This document shows, in pieces, positions 17,547 through 24,900 of a stretch of 64,000 nt of DNA (positions within the stretch are counted from its first letter, which is position 1; every line of letters begins with the position of its first letter). The stretch comes from Cystobacter fuscus. Its GTDB lineage: Bacteria > Myxococcota > Myxococcia > Myxococcales > Myxococcaceae. The stretch lies in contig NZ_CP022098.1 of assembly GCF_002305875.1 (NCBI RefSeq), forward strand, positions 6,200,001 through 6,264,000. Direction: 5' to 3'. A model generated the notes under the pieces. That model was given only the letters and a program-made list of their open reading frames with translations. It did not search any database and was not told the DNA's origin. The position numbers and the translations under genes were made by a program.

Positions 17547-17708
17547 TCAACCCACTTCGACCCGGTTCCCCTTGTTGTCCTCGAGGAGGATCCTGCCGCC
17601 CGAGACCAGGGCCAGATCCTCCAGGGTCAACTGCTTGCCCTCCAGAGCCTCCTGCTCCGTCGGGTGCTTCACGTCCTGCGACTGCGTCTGCTCCGTCTTC
17701 TGATTCAT
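17547..17708 (-). CDS. RiPP-like precursor peptide 1 (double-glycine leader)
   Basis: A 53-residue peptide, start at ATG 17708 with a GGGAG ribosome site. Leader: Gln/Glu/Thr-rich, ending in QLTLEDLALVSGG, the L..L..L..(V/I).GG pattern of double-glycine leaders cleaved on export by C39-type peptidases. Predicted core: RILLEDNKGNRVEVG (15 residues; three acidic, three basic, no Cys, Ser or Thr). It is identical at 39 of 53 positions to the second peptide 335 bases upstream, and both sit ahead of two unknown enzymes. No C39 ABC exporter is within the window. Small size and leader pattern support a ribosomal peptide; the class is unknown. Confidence 0.75.
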   Translation of the reverse strand: MNQKTEQTQSQDVKHPTEQEALEGKQLTLEDLALVSGGRILLEDNKGNRVEVG

Positions 17709-17718
17709 GACCGACTCC

Positions 17719-17810
17719 CTACCGCTCTGGCGCATGGGTACCGGTGAGTGACCACGGCGCCATCGCGGCCACTCATCACGATGGAATAGAGGCTGGCTGT
17801 TTGTGATGGC
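17719..17810 (-). promoter_or_regulatory. Conserved upstream region of precursor 1
   Basis: About 90 bases matching, with small gaps, the region at 18216-18306 in front of precursor 2: shared blocks include GGCGCCATCGCGGCCACTC, ACGATGGA and TTTGTGATGGC (plus-strand reading). Conservation of non-coding sequence between the copies suggests each peptide gene has its own promoter or leader. I cannot place -35/-10 boxes with confidence. Confidence 0.45.
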
Positions 17811-17932
17811 TCGAAGGTGACGCGCCGGAAGAAGCCGCTGATGCCGAGGCATTTGCCTTCCCCGTCGCCAACCAGGCACGACCCTCGAGACGCACCAGGA
17901 ACGCGGCGCCGGGCATGGGGATGGAAATGCCA

Positions 17933-17967
17933 CGGGGTGGCGGCACGCTCAGGCGCCACCACCCCGT
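17933..17967. terminator. Hairpin downstream of precursor 2
   Basis: CGGGGTGGCGGC (from 17933) pairs with GCGCCACCACCCCG (to 17967) with one mismatch. It lies about 80 bases past the precursor 2 stop, the position occupied by the 17442-17467 hairpin after precursor 1, and shares the loop-side GCTCAGGCGCC-like sequence with it. This indicates that the duplicated unit includes its downstream hairpins. Confidence 0.4.
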
Positions 17968-17999
17968 TTGGGTGCCAATGACAGAGGGGGAACCGGCCC

Positions 18000-18030
18000 G
18001 GGGGAGGCCGCCATGCGACGTGCCTCCCCC
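18000..18030. terminator. Hairpin immediately after precursor 2 stop
   Basis: GGGGGAGGC (18000-18008) pairs perfectly with GCCTCCCCC (18022-18030); on the minus strand the stem starts 14 bases after the stop codon of precursor 2. No long T run. Likely a terminator or stabilising 3' hairpin. Confidence 0.45.
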
Positions 18031-18043
18031 GGTGCGAGGGGGC

Positions 18044-18205
18044 TCAACCCACCTCGATCCTGTTCTTGCAGCTGTCCTCGAGCACGATCTTACCGCCCGA
18101 GACCAGGGCCAGATCCTCCAGGGTCAGCTGCTTGCTCTCCAGGGTCTGCTGCTCCGTCGAGTGCTTCGTGTCCTGCGACTCGGTCTGCTCCATCTTGCGA
18201 TTCAT
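18044..18205 (-). CDS. RiPP-like precursor peptide 2 (double-glycine leader)
   Basis: A 53-residue paralogue of precursor 1, start at ATG 18205 with AGGAG 8 bases upstream. The leader ends in the same QLTLEDLALVSGG; the predicted core is KIVLEDSCKNRIEVG, differing from core 1 mainly at the central SCK/NKG triplet and by conservative changes (R/K, L/V, V/I). The core has one Cys and one Ser that core 1 lacks. It is the first gene of the minus-strand cluster and is divergent from the DUF454 membrane protein gene. The strict conservation of LED, NR and EVG in both cores suggests these are modification or recognition residues. Confidence 0.75.
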   Translation of the reverse strand: MNRKMEQTESQDTKHSTEQQTLESKQLTLEDLALVSGGKIVLEDSCKNRIEVG

Positions 18206-18215
18206 GGCTGGACTC

Positions 18216-18306
18216 CTACGGCTCTGGCGCTTGGGTGAGGAGTGAGCGCGGCGCCATCGCGGCCACTCCGCTACGATGGATGGAGGACGGGACATTTGTG
18301 ATGGCC
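18216..18306 (-). promoter_or_regulatory. Conserved upstream region of precursor 2
   Basis: Counterpart of 17719-17810: CTCTGGCGC.TGGG, GGCGCCATCGCGGCCACTC, ACGATGGA and TTTGTGATGGC are shared. It lies between the precursor 2 start and the divergent DUF454 gene, so it should contain the main cluster promoter. Elements were not resolved. Confidence 0.45.
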
Positions 18307-18368
18307 GGCCAGGTGCTCCGCCCTCTTCTTCGTGGTGTATACGTGGGGGGGTGCCAGACGAACCGACG

Positions 18369-18779
18369 ATGGAGCCACGTTCCCCGAGCGTCGATGAAGA
18401 GCGGAACCAGCGCTTCCGGCCCTTCTTCACGGCGATCGGGTTCATCTGTGTCGGCCTGGGGATGCTCGGCGCGTTCCTGCCGCTGCTTCCCGCGACGCCC
18501 TTCCTGCTCCTGGCGTTGTGGGCGTTCTCGCGCAGCTCGCCCCGCTTCCATCACTGGCTGTACACGCATCCGCACTTCGGGTCTCGGCTCCAGGAGTGGA
18601 ACCAGTACGGCACCGTGCCGGTGAAGGTGAAGGCGAGCGCGATCTCCGCCATGGGGGTGAGCTTCGCGCTCATGGCCTTCGTCCTGCGTGTGAAGTGGCC
18701 CGTGCTGGCCCTCTCCGGGTCGCTGATGCTCGTCGGGGCGGCGTACATTCTCAGTCGCCCCAGCCGTCCACCCGGCTGA
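18369..18779 (+). CDS. YbaN/DUF454 inner-membrane protein
   Basis: A 136-residue membrane protein of the DUF454 family: FICVGLGMLGAFLPLLPATPFLLLALWAFSRSSPRFHHWL is the family signature (G..G..LP.LPT.PF.LLA...F..SSP....WL), followed by HPHFGSRLQEW and two more hydrophobic helices (SAMGVSFALMAFVL, VLALSGSLMLVGAAYIL). Function unknown in the family. The longer frame from 18276 covers the divergent promoter, so Met 18369 was taken. Convergent with the GNAT gene. Confidence 0.85.
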   Translation: MEPRSPSVDEERNQRFRPFFTAIGFICVGLGMLGAFLPLLPATPFLLLALWAFSRSSPRFHHWLYTHPHFGSRLQEWNQYGTVPVKVKASAISAMGVSFALMAFVLRVKWPVLALSGSLMLVGAAYILSRPSRPPG

Positions 18780-18787
18780 GCGCTCGG

Positions 18788-19267
18788 CTAGAGGGCTCGC
18801 TCCATCCGGAAGTTGCGCAGCACCTCCCCGGCGACGGGCACGTCCTGTGCCGCGAGGACCGTGAAGCCGCGGCGCTCGAAGAACGGCCGGGCGGTGAGGC
18901 TGGCCTCGGTGTAGAGGCGCTCGAGGCCCGCCACCTTCGCGCGGGCCAGGATGTGCTCGAACAGCGCGGAGGCGACGCCCCGTCCCTGATGGTCCGCGTG
19001 GACGAACAGCATGTCGATGTGGCCATCGGGCTCCAGGTCGCTGAAGCCGGCGATCTGTCCGCCCACCTCGGCGACGAAGGTCGGCCTGGCCGCCAGGCGC
19101 TCGAGCCAACGCTCCCGGTCCATCCGCTCGGCCCAGGCCCGTACCTGGGCCTCGGTGTAGTCGCGCCGTGCCACCTGGAGCACCGCGGTGCGGAACAGGG
19201 CCATCAGGGCGTCCACGTCCGTGGGGCGGTAGTCGCGCACGACGATGGCGGGGGAGGTCTGATCCAT
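18788..19267 (-). CDS. GNAT-family N-acetyltransferase
   Basis: A 159-residue acetyltransferase: N-terminal strand/helix IVVRDYRPTDVDALMALFRTAV, motif A with the acetyl-CoA loop DMLFVHADHQGRGVASALFEHI (Q/R..G.G/A: QGRGVA), then LERLYTEASLTARPFFERRGF, the usual motif B with Phe-Phe-Glu-Arg-Arg-Gly-Phe. Substrate unknown. Start at ATG 19267; the longer frame to 19402 would extend into the promoter of the divergent hydrolase. Confidence 0.85.
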   Translation of the reverse strand: MDQTSPAIVVRDYRPTDVDALMALFRTAVLQVARRDYTEAQVRAWAERMDRERWLERLAARPTFVAEVGGQIAGFSDLEPDGHIDMLFVHADHQGRGVASALFEHILARAKVAGLERLYTEASLTARPFFERRGFTVLAAQDVPVAGEVLRNFRMERAL

Positions 19268-19416
19268 GGGCGGGGCCTCACATCGATGAGCCTGGGCGAC
19301 AGCTTCGGCGGTGATTCTTGCGTGGAGCGAAAGACTGACTTGAAAGAGAAGCGCATTCTTCCGCGAGGGAAGGGGAAATAGATCAGTCCTCGTCAACACC
19401 ACCCCGGAGAATCGAA

Positions 19417-20307
19417 ATGTCCGCTACCCCGTCGACCCGCCTTCCCGTCACCCACCATCGGACCACGAAGGTCGAGGGCTTGGAGATCTTCTATCGCGAG
19501 GCGGGTCCGGCCGATGCGCCCGTGGTCGTGCTGCTGCACGGCTACCCCAGCTCGTCGCACATGTACCGCAATCTGATCCCCGCGCTCGCGGATCGCTACC
19601 ATGTGATCGCACCCGATCTTCCCGGCTTTGGCCTGTCGGCGATGCCCTCGCGCGAGGCGTTCACGTACAGCTTCGCGCGCTACGCGGAGATCGTCGATGG
19701 CCTGCTCGAGCAGCTCGGTGCGAGGCGTTATGCGCTCTATGTGATGGATTATGGCGCGCCGACGGGCTTCCGGCTCGCGCTCAGGCATCCCGAGCGGGTG
19801 ACGGCGCTCATCACCCAGAATGGCAACGCCTATGAAGAGGGCCTCCAGGCGTTCTGGGATCCCATCAAGGCGCTGTGGGCCGACAATTCACCCGAGCGTC
19901 GCGACGTGGTGCGGCCCTTCATGACACTCGAGGGCACCCGGTCCCAGTACGTCAATGGCGTCAAGGACGTGTCCCGCCTCGATCCGGCGGCCTGGCTTCA
20001 TGATCAGCTCTTCCTGGACCGGCCGGGCAGCATCGAGATCCAACTGGATCTCATCTACGACTACCGGAACAACGTGGCGCTCTATCCGAAGTTCCATGAG
20101 TTCTTCCGGACGTACCAGCCGCCCACGTTGATCGCCTGGGGCGCCAACGACAGCATCTTCCCGCCCGAGGGCGCGAAGGCCTTCCTGCGCGATCTGCCCA
20201 ACGCCGAGCTCCACCTGCTCGACACCGGGCACTTCGCCCTCGAGGACAAGGCCGACGAGATCGTGCCGTTGATGCGCGACTTCCTGGCGCGCCATCTGCC
20301 GGCCTGA
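19417..20307 (+). CDS. Alpha/beta hydrolase with Asp nucleophile (haloalkane dehalogenase/epoxide hydrolase type)
   Basis: A 296-residue alpha/beta hydrolase. VVVLLHGYPSSSHMYRNLIPAL carries the oxyanion HGYP motif; DLPGFGLS follows; the nucleophile elbow reads YVMDYGAPTGFRLA, with Asp rather than Ser, typical of haloalkane dehalogenases and epoxide hydrolases. The acid is probably Asp in WGANDSIFP and the base His in LLDTGHFALED. No signal peptide, so cytoplasmic. Divergent from the GNAT gene and convergent with the LysR gene at 20324. Confidence 0.85.
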   Translation: MSATPSTRLPVTHHRTTKVEGLEIFYREAGPADAPVVVLLHGYPSSSHMYRNLIPALADRYHVIAPDLPGFGLSAMPSREAFTYSFARYAEIVDGLLEQLGARRYALYVMDYGAPTGFRLALRHPERVTALITQNGNAYEEGLQAFWDPIKALWADNSPERRDVVRPFMTLEGTRSQYVNGVKDVSRLDPAAWLHDQLFLDRPGSIEIQLDLIYDYRNNVALYPKFHEFFRTYQPPTLIAWGANDSIFPPEGAKAFLRDLPNAELHLLDTGHFALEDKADEIVPLMRDFLARHLPA

Positions 20308-20323
20308 GCCGGGCCTTCGTCCC

Positions 20324-21247
20324 TCAGTCCGCGCAGGCGCGCTGCCGGCGGGCGAACTCCGCCTTGAGGTGGGGGGCCGCGAAGTCGAAGAAGGCGCGGA
20401 CCTTCGGCACGGACAGCCGCCCCTCCGGGGTGATGAGATGCACCGGGAGCGGCGCGGGCTCGTCCCCGGCCAGGATGATCCGGAGCCTGCCCGCGGCCAC
20501 CTCGTCGGCGATCTGATACGAGAGGACGCGCGTGATGCCGCGGCCCTCCAGCGCGGACTCCACCGCCGCCTCCACCGTGTTGACCACGAGCCTCGGTTCG
20601 ATCGTCACGTGCCGGGTCCCGCTCGAGCCACTCACCGGGGGGAAGTTCCAGGACTCCTGTCCGAACGCGGTCATCTGGATGCAGCGCTGGTGCACGAGAT
20701 CGGCCGTGGATTCGATGGGCGCGGCCGAATCGAGATAGGCGGGCGAGGCACAGAGCACCTTGCGGACTTCACCCACGCGCGTGGCGATGAGGGTGGAGTC
20801 GGGCAGGTGCGCGATGCGCAAGCCCACGTCGAGTCCTTCATCCACGAGGCTCACGGTGCGATCGAGCAGCAGCAGGCGGGCCTTCACCGTGGGGTGCTGA
20901 TCGAGAAAGGCGTCGAGGATGGGGCGGAGGATGCGGGCTCCGCTGACGAGGGGCGCGGTGATGGAGAGCAGGCCCCGGGGCGCGCCGCGCTCGCCCGCCG
21001 CGAGCATGTCGGCTTCCTCGAGGTCGGTCAGGATGCGGCGGCACGCGGCCGCGTAGCGCTCGCCGGCTTCGCTGAGGCGGATCGAGCGCGTGGTGCGGTG
21101 CAGCAGCTGCACCCCCACGTGGTTCTCGAGGAAGGTGATGGCGCGCGTGACGGCGGCTGGCGAACGTCCGAGGACGCGGCCCGCGCCGGCCAGGCTGCCC
21201 TCGTCGAGCGCGGAGACGAACACGCGCATGGCGTCGATACGGTCCAT
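20324..21247 (-). CDS. LysR-family transcriptional regulator
   Basis: A 307-residue LTTR: N-terminal winged helix (MDRIDAMRVFVSALDEGSLAGAGRVLGRSPAAVTRAITFLE) and effector-binding domain starting near GLLSITAPLVSGARILRPIL, of the PBP2_CrgA type found in aromatic or stress-related regulators. It ends 16 bases from the stop of the convergent hydrolase, so it does not obviously control that gene through a shared promoter. Confidence 0.9.
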   Translation of the reverse strand: MDRIDAMRVFVSALDEGSLAGAGRVLGRSPAAVTRAITFLENHVGVQLLHRTTRSIRLSEAGERYAAACRRILTDLEEADMLAAGERGAPRGLLSITAPLVSGARILRPILDAFLDQHPTVKARLLLLDRTVSLVDEGLDVGLRIAHLPDSTLIATRVGEVRKVLCASPAYLDSAAPIESTADLVHQRCIQMTAFGQESWNFPPVSGSSGTRHVTIEPRLVVNTVEAAVESALEGRGITRVLSYQIADEVAAGRLRIILAGDEPAPLPVHLITPEGRLSVPKVRAFFDFAAPHLKAEFARRQRACAD

Positions 21248-21290
21248 GATCCTCTACCTCGCGGGAAACGGAGGCCGGAGCAGGCAGGAG

Positions 21291-22406
21291 TCAGCGGCAA
21301 TTCGGGAAGTAGTCGGCATGCACCGCGGCCGCGCGAGTCCAGGAGTCGGCCCCCTTGCGAATGGACTCGACCTTCACCGCCTTCAACAGGGCCGACAGAT
21401 ACGCCAGGTTGAAGCAGCGTGCCTTCGCCTTGTCATCACCCGTGCGCGCGTCCTTGCACGTTTTCTTCCCGATCCCTTCCAGGTTCGCCAGGCTCAGCTC
21501 CTTGCCCGGCTGGAACAACGCATCCAGCTCCTTCCCAATGATATACACCGGGCGGTGTTGTCCTTCCGGGATCAGCTTGGATGCCTTGCGCACGAGCTGC
21601 GAGGATTCCAGCCGCTGCCCGACGGCGGCCATGCAGCGGGTGAAGTTCTCCTCTTCCTTCAGGCAGTTCGCCTTGTCCTTGCCCAGCTCCTCGGAGAGGA
21701 CGTGGATGCCCACGGCATCATCACTGACGCTTTGAATGTCGCCACCCGTTTCGCCGGTGGCGAACTGCACCGAAACGCCTCCGATCTCCAGGGTGGAGAA
21801 GGGAGTCTTCTCCGCGGGACGCGTGGCCAGCCAGGCCAGCTCGCCCTCCGTCTTTCCCGAGATGATCTCCACCTGTTGGACGTGTCTGGCGAGGCGCCCG
21901 CGCAGCTCCCGCATCTTGCGCTCCCCCTGCATTCCCTTCTGGCGGAAGCCCCCTGTCCCCAGCAGCACCACGCGGGTCGGCGCCAGGGCGGTGATCCGTT
22001 CACCCAGCTCCTGTTCCGCCTTCTTCACGTCCATGTCCGCCAGGGCGCTGAGCGTGGAATCCTTCTTCTGTTCCTGCTTCTTGGAGGGAGTGACCTGGCA
22101 TCCCTGGGGACCCCGCGCCACCTCGTAGAGCAGGAGCCGGGTGCCTGAAGAGCCCGCGTCGATGACGAGGTGCTCGAAAGGGGGCAGGGCACAGTGGCAG
22201 CTGGACGTCTTCTCGGGGGCCGCCGTCCGCCACTGACCCGTCCAGTACTCACTCTGGGTGGAGCAGGCCGAGGGGCACTTGTCCTGGGCCTCGGAGTCGT
22301 CACGGAGGAGCTCCGTCTCCACGTCGTGCGAGCTGGCCTCGGCCTGCTGTCCGAAGAAGAGCGTCGCCGCCACCGCGAGTGACAGCGCGCCGAACCGCCT
22401 CTTCAT
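21291..22406 (-). CDS. Exported GDA1/CD39-like nucleoside phosphatase (apyrase)
   Basis: A 371-residue protein with signal peptide MKRRFGALSLAVAATLFFGQQAEA. It carries apyrase conserved regions in order: ACR1 VIDAGSSGTRLLLYEV, an ACR2-like LLGTGGFRQKG, ACR3 SGKTEGELAW and ACR4 TLEIGGVSVQFA. These form the two phosphate-binding loops of actin-fold ecto-nucleoside triphosphate diphosphohydrolases, which strip phosphates from extracellular NTP/NDP. About ten Cys residues in the mature protein fit an exported disulfide-bonded enzyme. Met 22406 was preferred over the frame start at 22463 because it gives a clean signal peptide. Confidence 0.82.
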   Translation of the reverse strand: MKRRFGALSLAVAATLFFGQQAEASSHDVETELLRDDSEAQDKCPSACSTQSEYWTGQWRTAAPEKTSSCHCALPPFEHLVIDAGSSGTRLLLYEVARGPQGCQVTPSKKQEQKKDSTLSALADMDVKKAEQELGERITALAPTRVVLLGTGGFRQKGMQGERKMRELRGRLARHVQQVEIISGKTEGELAWLATRPAEKTPFSTLEIGGVSVQFATGETGGDIQSVSDDAVGIHVLSEELGKDKANCLKEEENFTRCMAAVGQRLESSQLVRKASKLIPEGQHRPVYIIGKELDALFQPGKELSLANLEGIGKKTCKDARTGDDKAKARCFNLAYLSALLKAVKVESIRKGADSWTRAAAVHADYFPNCR

Positions 22407-22519
22407 GGTCTTTCTCCTGGCATGAGCGCGTAGGCTTATCGCGCCAGGGGCCGGTGGATCCATGCCCCTGACGTGAATCAGCGTCCGCCACGTACACGGC
22501 CAGGTCCACCCCCCGTGGG

Positions 22520-22930
22520 TCAGCCCACGACCGCGGTGGCTTCGATCTCGACGAGGACGCCCGGCTCGAAGAGCATGGAGACCCCGATCAGCGAGGCCGG
22601 CGCCGGCATGATCTTCAGCTCCTCGGCGACCTGATCGATGCCGGCGAGGAAGTCGGATATCATCTCGCGCTTCCAGTCGACCACATAGAACGTCAGTCGG
22701 ACGACGTCGTTGAACGTCGCCCCGGCGGCCGCGAGGGCGATGGCGACGTTGCGGTAGGCCTGCGCCACCTGTCCAGCCAGGTCACCCCGTGCGACGAGCT
22801 GTCCATTCGCGTCATACGCGACCTGCCCTGCGATGTGCACCTGCCGGGTGCCGGTGGCAATCGCCACCTGTCGGTATCGGAACGCGTCGGTATTCGGGAT
22901 TCCATCGGGGTTGATCAGGGTGACGGGCAT
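22520..22930 (-). CDS. RidA/YjgF-family protein
   Basis: A 136-residue Rid-family protein (reactive enamine/imine deaminase or relative). HIAGQVAYDANGQLVARGDLAGQVAQAYRNVAIALAAAGA is the standard core, and PAPASLIGVSMLFEPGVLVEIEATAVV carries the family signature. The Arg that marks true RidA deaminases (in xR.) is not obvious (PASLIGV), so it may belong to another Rid subgroup. Monocistronic, upstream region AT-richer. Confidence 0.85.
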   Translation of the reverse strand: MPVTLINPDGIPNTDAFRYRQVAIATGTRQVHIAGQVAYDANGQLVARGDLAGQVAQAYRNVAIALAAAGATFNDVVRLTFYVVDWKREMISDFLAGIDQVAEELKIMPAPASLIGVSMLFEPGVLVEIEATAVVG

Positions 22931-23172
22931 GGGTGCTCTCCAGTGGACGGTGTGGGGTGATTGCCGGACTCGTATACCGAGTCCATTGACGAGCGGAGTT
23001 CCCCTTTCCAGCGACGCGGGAGCGACAATGCAAAGCCATCATAGAAAGTTCAAACATCCCCACACGACGTTCAATTCTTCTTACGAATACGGCTTTTCTG
23101 GGGTATTCAACTTGCGCTTGCCTGCCAAGGCAGGCTTTCTTGCCCCCCGAGAAAACAAGAAAGACATCCCCC

Positions 23173-24804
23173 ATGAAACATTTCAAGCACGGGTTCCTGG
23201 TGCGCCCCTTCGTGGGCGCGGTGATGTGTACGCTCACGCTCGCGGCGGGCTGCGGCCCGGCGAATGGGCTGGAAGCGGAGAAGGGCGCGCTCGGAGAGAA
23301 GAAGAGCGAGGTGGTCTATGGCACGGACGACCGGCTGGACGTCTACGCCCACCCGGACGCCACGCTGCGCGCGCGGGCACAGCAGTCCACCGTGGCGCTG
23401 ATGCACCCCCCGCTCATCGACGCGACGGATCCCAACCACGTCGTCTTCACCGGCCAGACGCTGGGCGAAGGCCGCAACCTCTGCACCACCGAGCGCTTCC
23501 GGGATGACCCGCGGGCGGCCTTCTGCTCCGGCACGCTCATCGACGATGACCTGGTGCTCACCGCGGCCCACTGTGTCCCCACCCCCGACGAGTGCGCCAA
23601 CACCCGCTTCGTCTTCAACTTCTACCGGACCGCGGAGGGAGCGCTGCAGCAGGTCACCACGCAGGACATCTTCCGCTGCACCGCCATCGTGGCGCATGAG
23701 CTGAGCTGGTACATGGACTACTCCATCCTGCGCCTGGACCGGCCGGCCACGCCGCGCTTCACCCCGGCCCCGGTCCGCAAGGGCAACACCCCGCTGGCCG
23801 TCGGGCAGAAGCTGGCCGTCATCGGCAGCAGCAGCGCCATCCCCTTCAAGATCGCCTCCGGTGGCACGGTGCGCGACGCGAACGCGGAGTCGCTGGACTT
23901 CCTGGTGTCCACCACGGACACCTTCGCGGGCAACTCGGGCTCGGCCGTGTACGAGATGGACAACTACACGGTGGCGAGCATCGCCGTGCGCGGTGACGCG
24001 GACTATGTCGCCAACGGGACCTGCAACGTGGTGAACACGTGCCCCGAGACGGGCTGCACCGGCGAGCATAGCACCTACGTCTACAACGCCATCCGCACCT
24101 TGTGCGCCGCGACCAACAACGCCAGCCCGCGGCTGTGCGCCGACATGCCGCCCCAGAACCGCCCGGCCACCTCGTTCACCTACTTCACGGGCGAGACCAA
24201 CAATGCCCAACAGAACACGACGGACAAGGTGATCAGTCTCTCCGCGGGTGATGTGGTGGAAGTGGGCACCTGCACCCTGCCGGGCGCCTTCGCCGCCGGT
24301 GACACCTCGCTGCGCCTCTCCGATGCACAGGGCACCGAGATCGCCGCCAGCTCGTGTTACTTCAAGCACAGGGTGGGGGCCTCGGGCGACTACACCATTC
24401 GCGCCGGCTGCACCAACAGCGATCTCTGCGGTGGCGTCGTGGTGTGGAAGGTGACCCCGAACGCCAACCTCGTCCGGGGCACGTTCTCCTTCAACCTCAC
24501 CAACACCAGCAGCGGCTCGCGCAACACCGCCAACCAGAACGTGACGCTGTCGTATGGCCAGGTCATCGATGTGGGCACCTGCGGCCTGGAGGGCGCCTCG
24601 GGCGTCGGTGACACCATCGTGCGGGTGCACGAGTCGTCGGGCATGGTGGCGGCCGAGAACGACGACGCCTTCGGCACCTGCGGGAGCCTCTCGCACGTCG
24701 TCTACCGCGTGAACGTCGTGGGCCAGAACATGCCGCATCAAATCCGTGTCGGCTGCTTCCGCGACACGAGCTGCAGCGGTACGGCCTCCTACGTCATCTA
24801 CTGA
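23173..24804 (+). CDS. Trypsin-like serine protease lipoprotein with C-terminal PPC-like domains
   Basis: A 543-residue secreted protease: lipoprotein-type signal peptide ending TLTLAAGC. The chymotrypsin-fold domain has all three catalytic residues: His in VLTAAHCVP, Asp in YMDYSILRL and Ser in TFAGNSGSAVYEM; Cys pairs CSGTL, AAHC and DIFRC fit disulfides. The C-terminal 200 residues hold two similar beta modules (VISLSAGDVVEVGTCTLPGA and VTLSYGQVIDVGTCGLEGAS), like pre-peptidase C-terminal or lectin-type modules. Start at ATG 23173 gives the signal peptide. A strong terminator follows at 24822. Confidence 0.88.
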   Translation: MKHFKHGFLVRPFVGAVMCTLTLAAGCGPANGLEAEKGALGEKKSEVVYGTDDRLDVYAHPDATLRARAQQSTVALMHPPLIDATDPNHVVFTGQTLGEGRNLCTTERFRDDPRAAFCSGTLIDDDLVLTAAHCVPTPDECANTRFVFNFYRTAEGALQQVTTQDIFRCTAIVAHELSWYMDYSILRLDRPATPRFTPAPVRKGNTPLAVGQKLAVIGSSSAIPFKIASGGTVRDANAESLDFLVSTTDTFAGNSGSAVYEMDNYTVASIAVRGDADYVANGTCNVVNTCPETGCTGEHSTYVYNAIRTLCAATNNASPRLCADMPPQNRPATSFTYFTGETNNAQQNTTDKVISLSAGDVVEVGTCTLPGAFAAGDTSLRLSDAQGTEIAASSCYFKHRVGASGDYTIRAGCTNSDLCGGVVVWKVTPNANLVRGTFSFNLTNTSSGSRNTANQNVTLSYGQVIDVGTCGLEGASGVGDTIVRVHESSGMVAAENDDAFGTCGSLSHVVYRVNVVGQNMPHQIRVGCFRDTSCSGTASYVIY

Positions 24805-24821
24805 TGACGTGAGGACACGGT

Positions 24822-24853
24822 GCTCGCCCCCGATGAGGTCGTCGGGGGCGAGC
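24822..24853. terminator. Strong terminator hairpin after the protease gene
   Basis: GCTCGCCCCCGA (24822-24833), loop of eight, TCGGGGGCGAGC (24842-24853): perfect 12-bp stem starting 17 bases after the protease stop. No strong T tract. It also lies 48 bases before the next start codon. Confidence 0.65.
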
Positions 24854-24900
24854 CACTCTCCGCTCACCCGGGAGGCGTGACTCTGGGGCAGACTCGGGGA

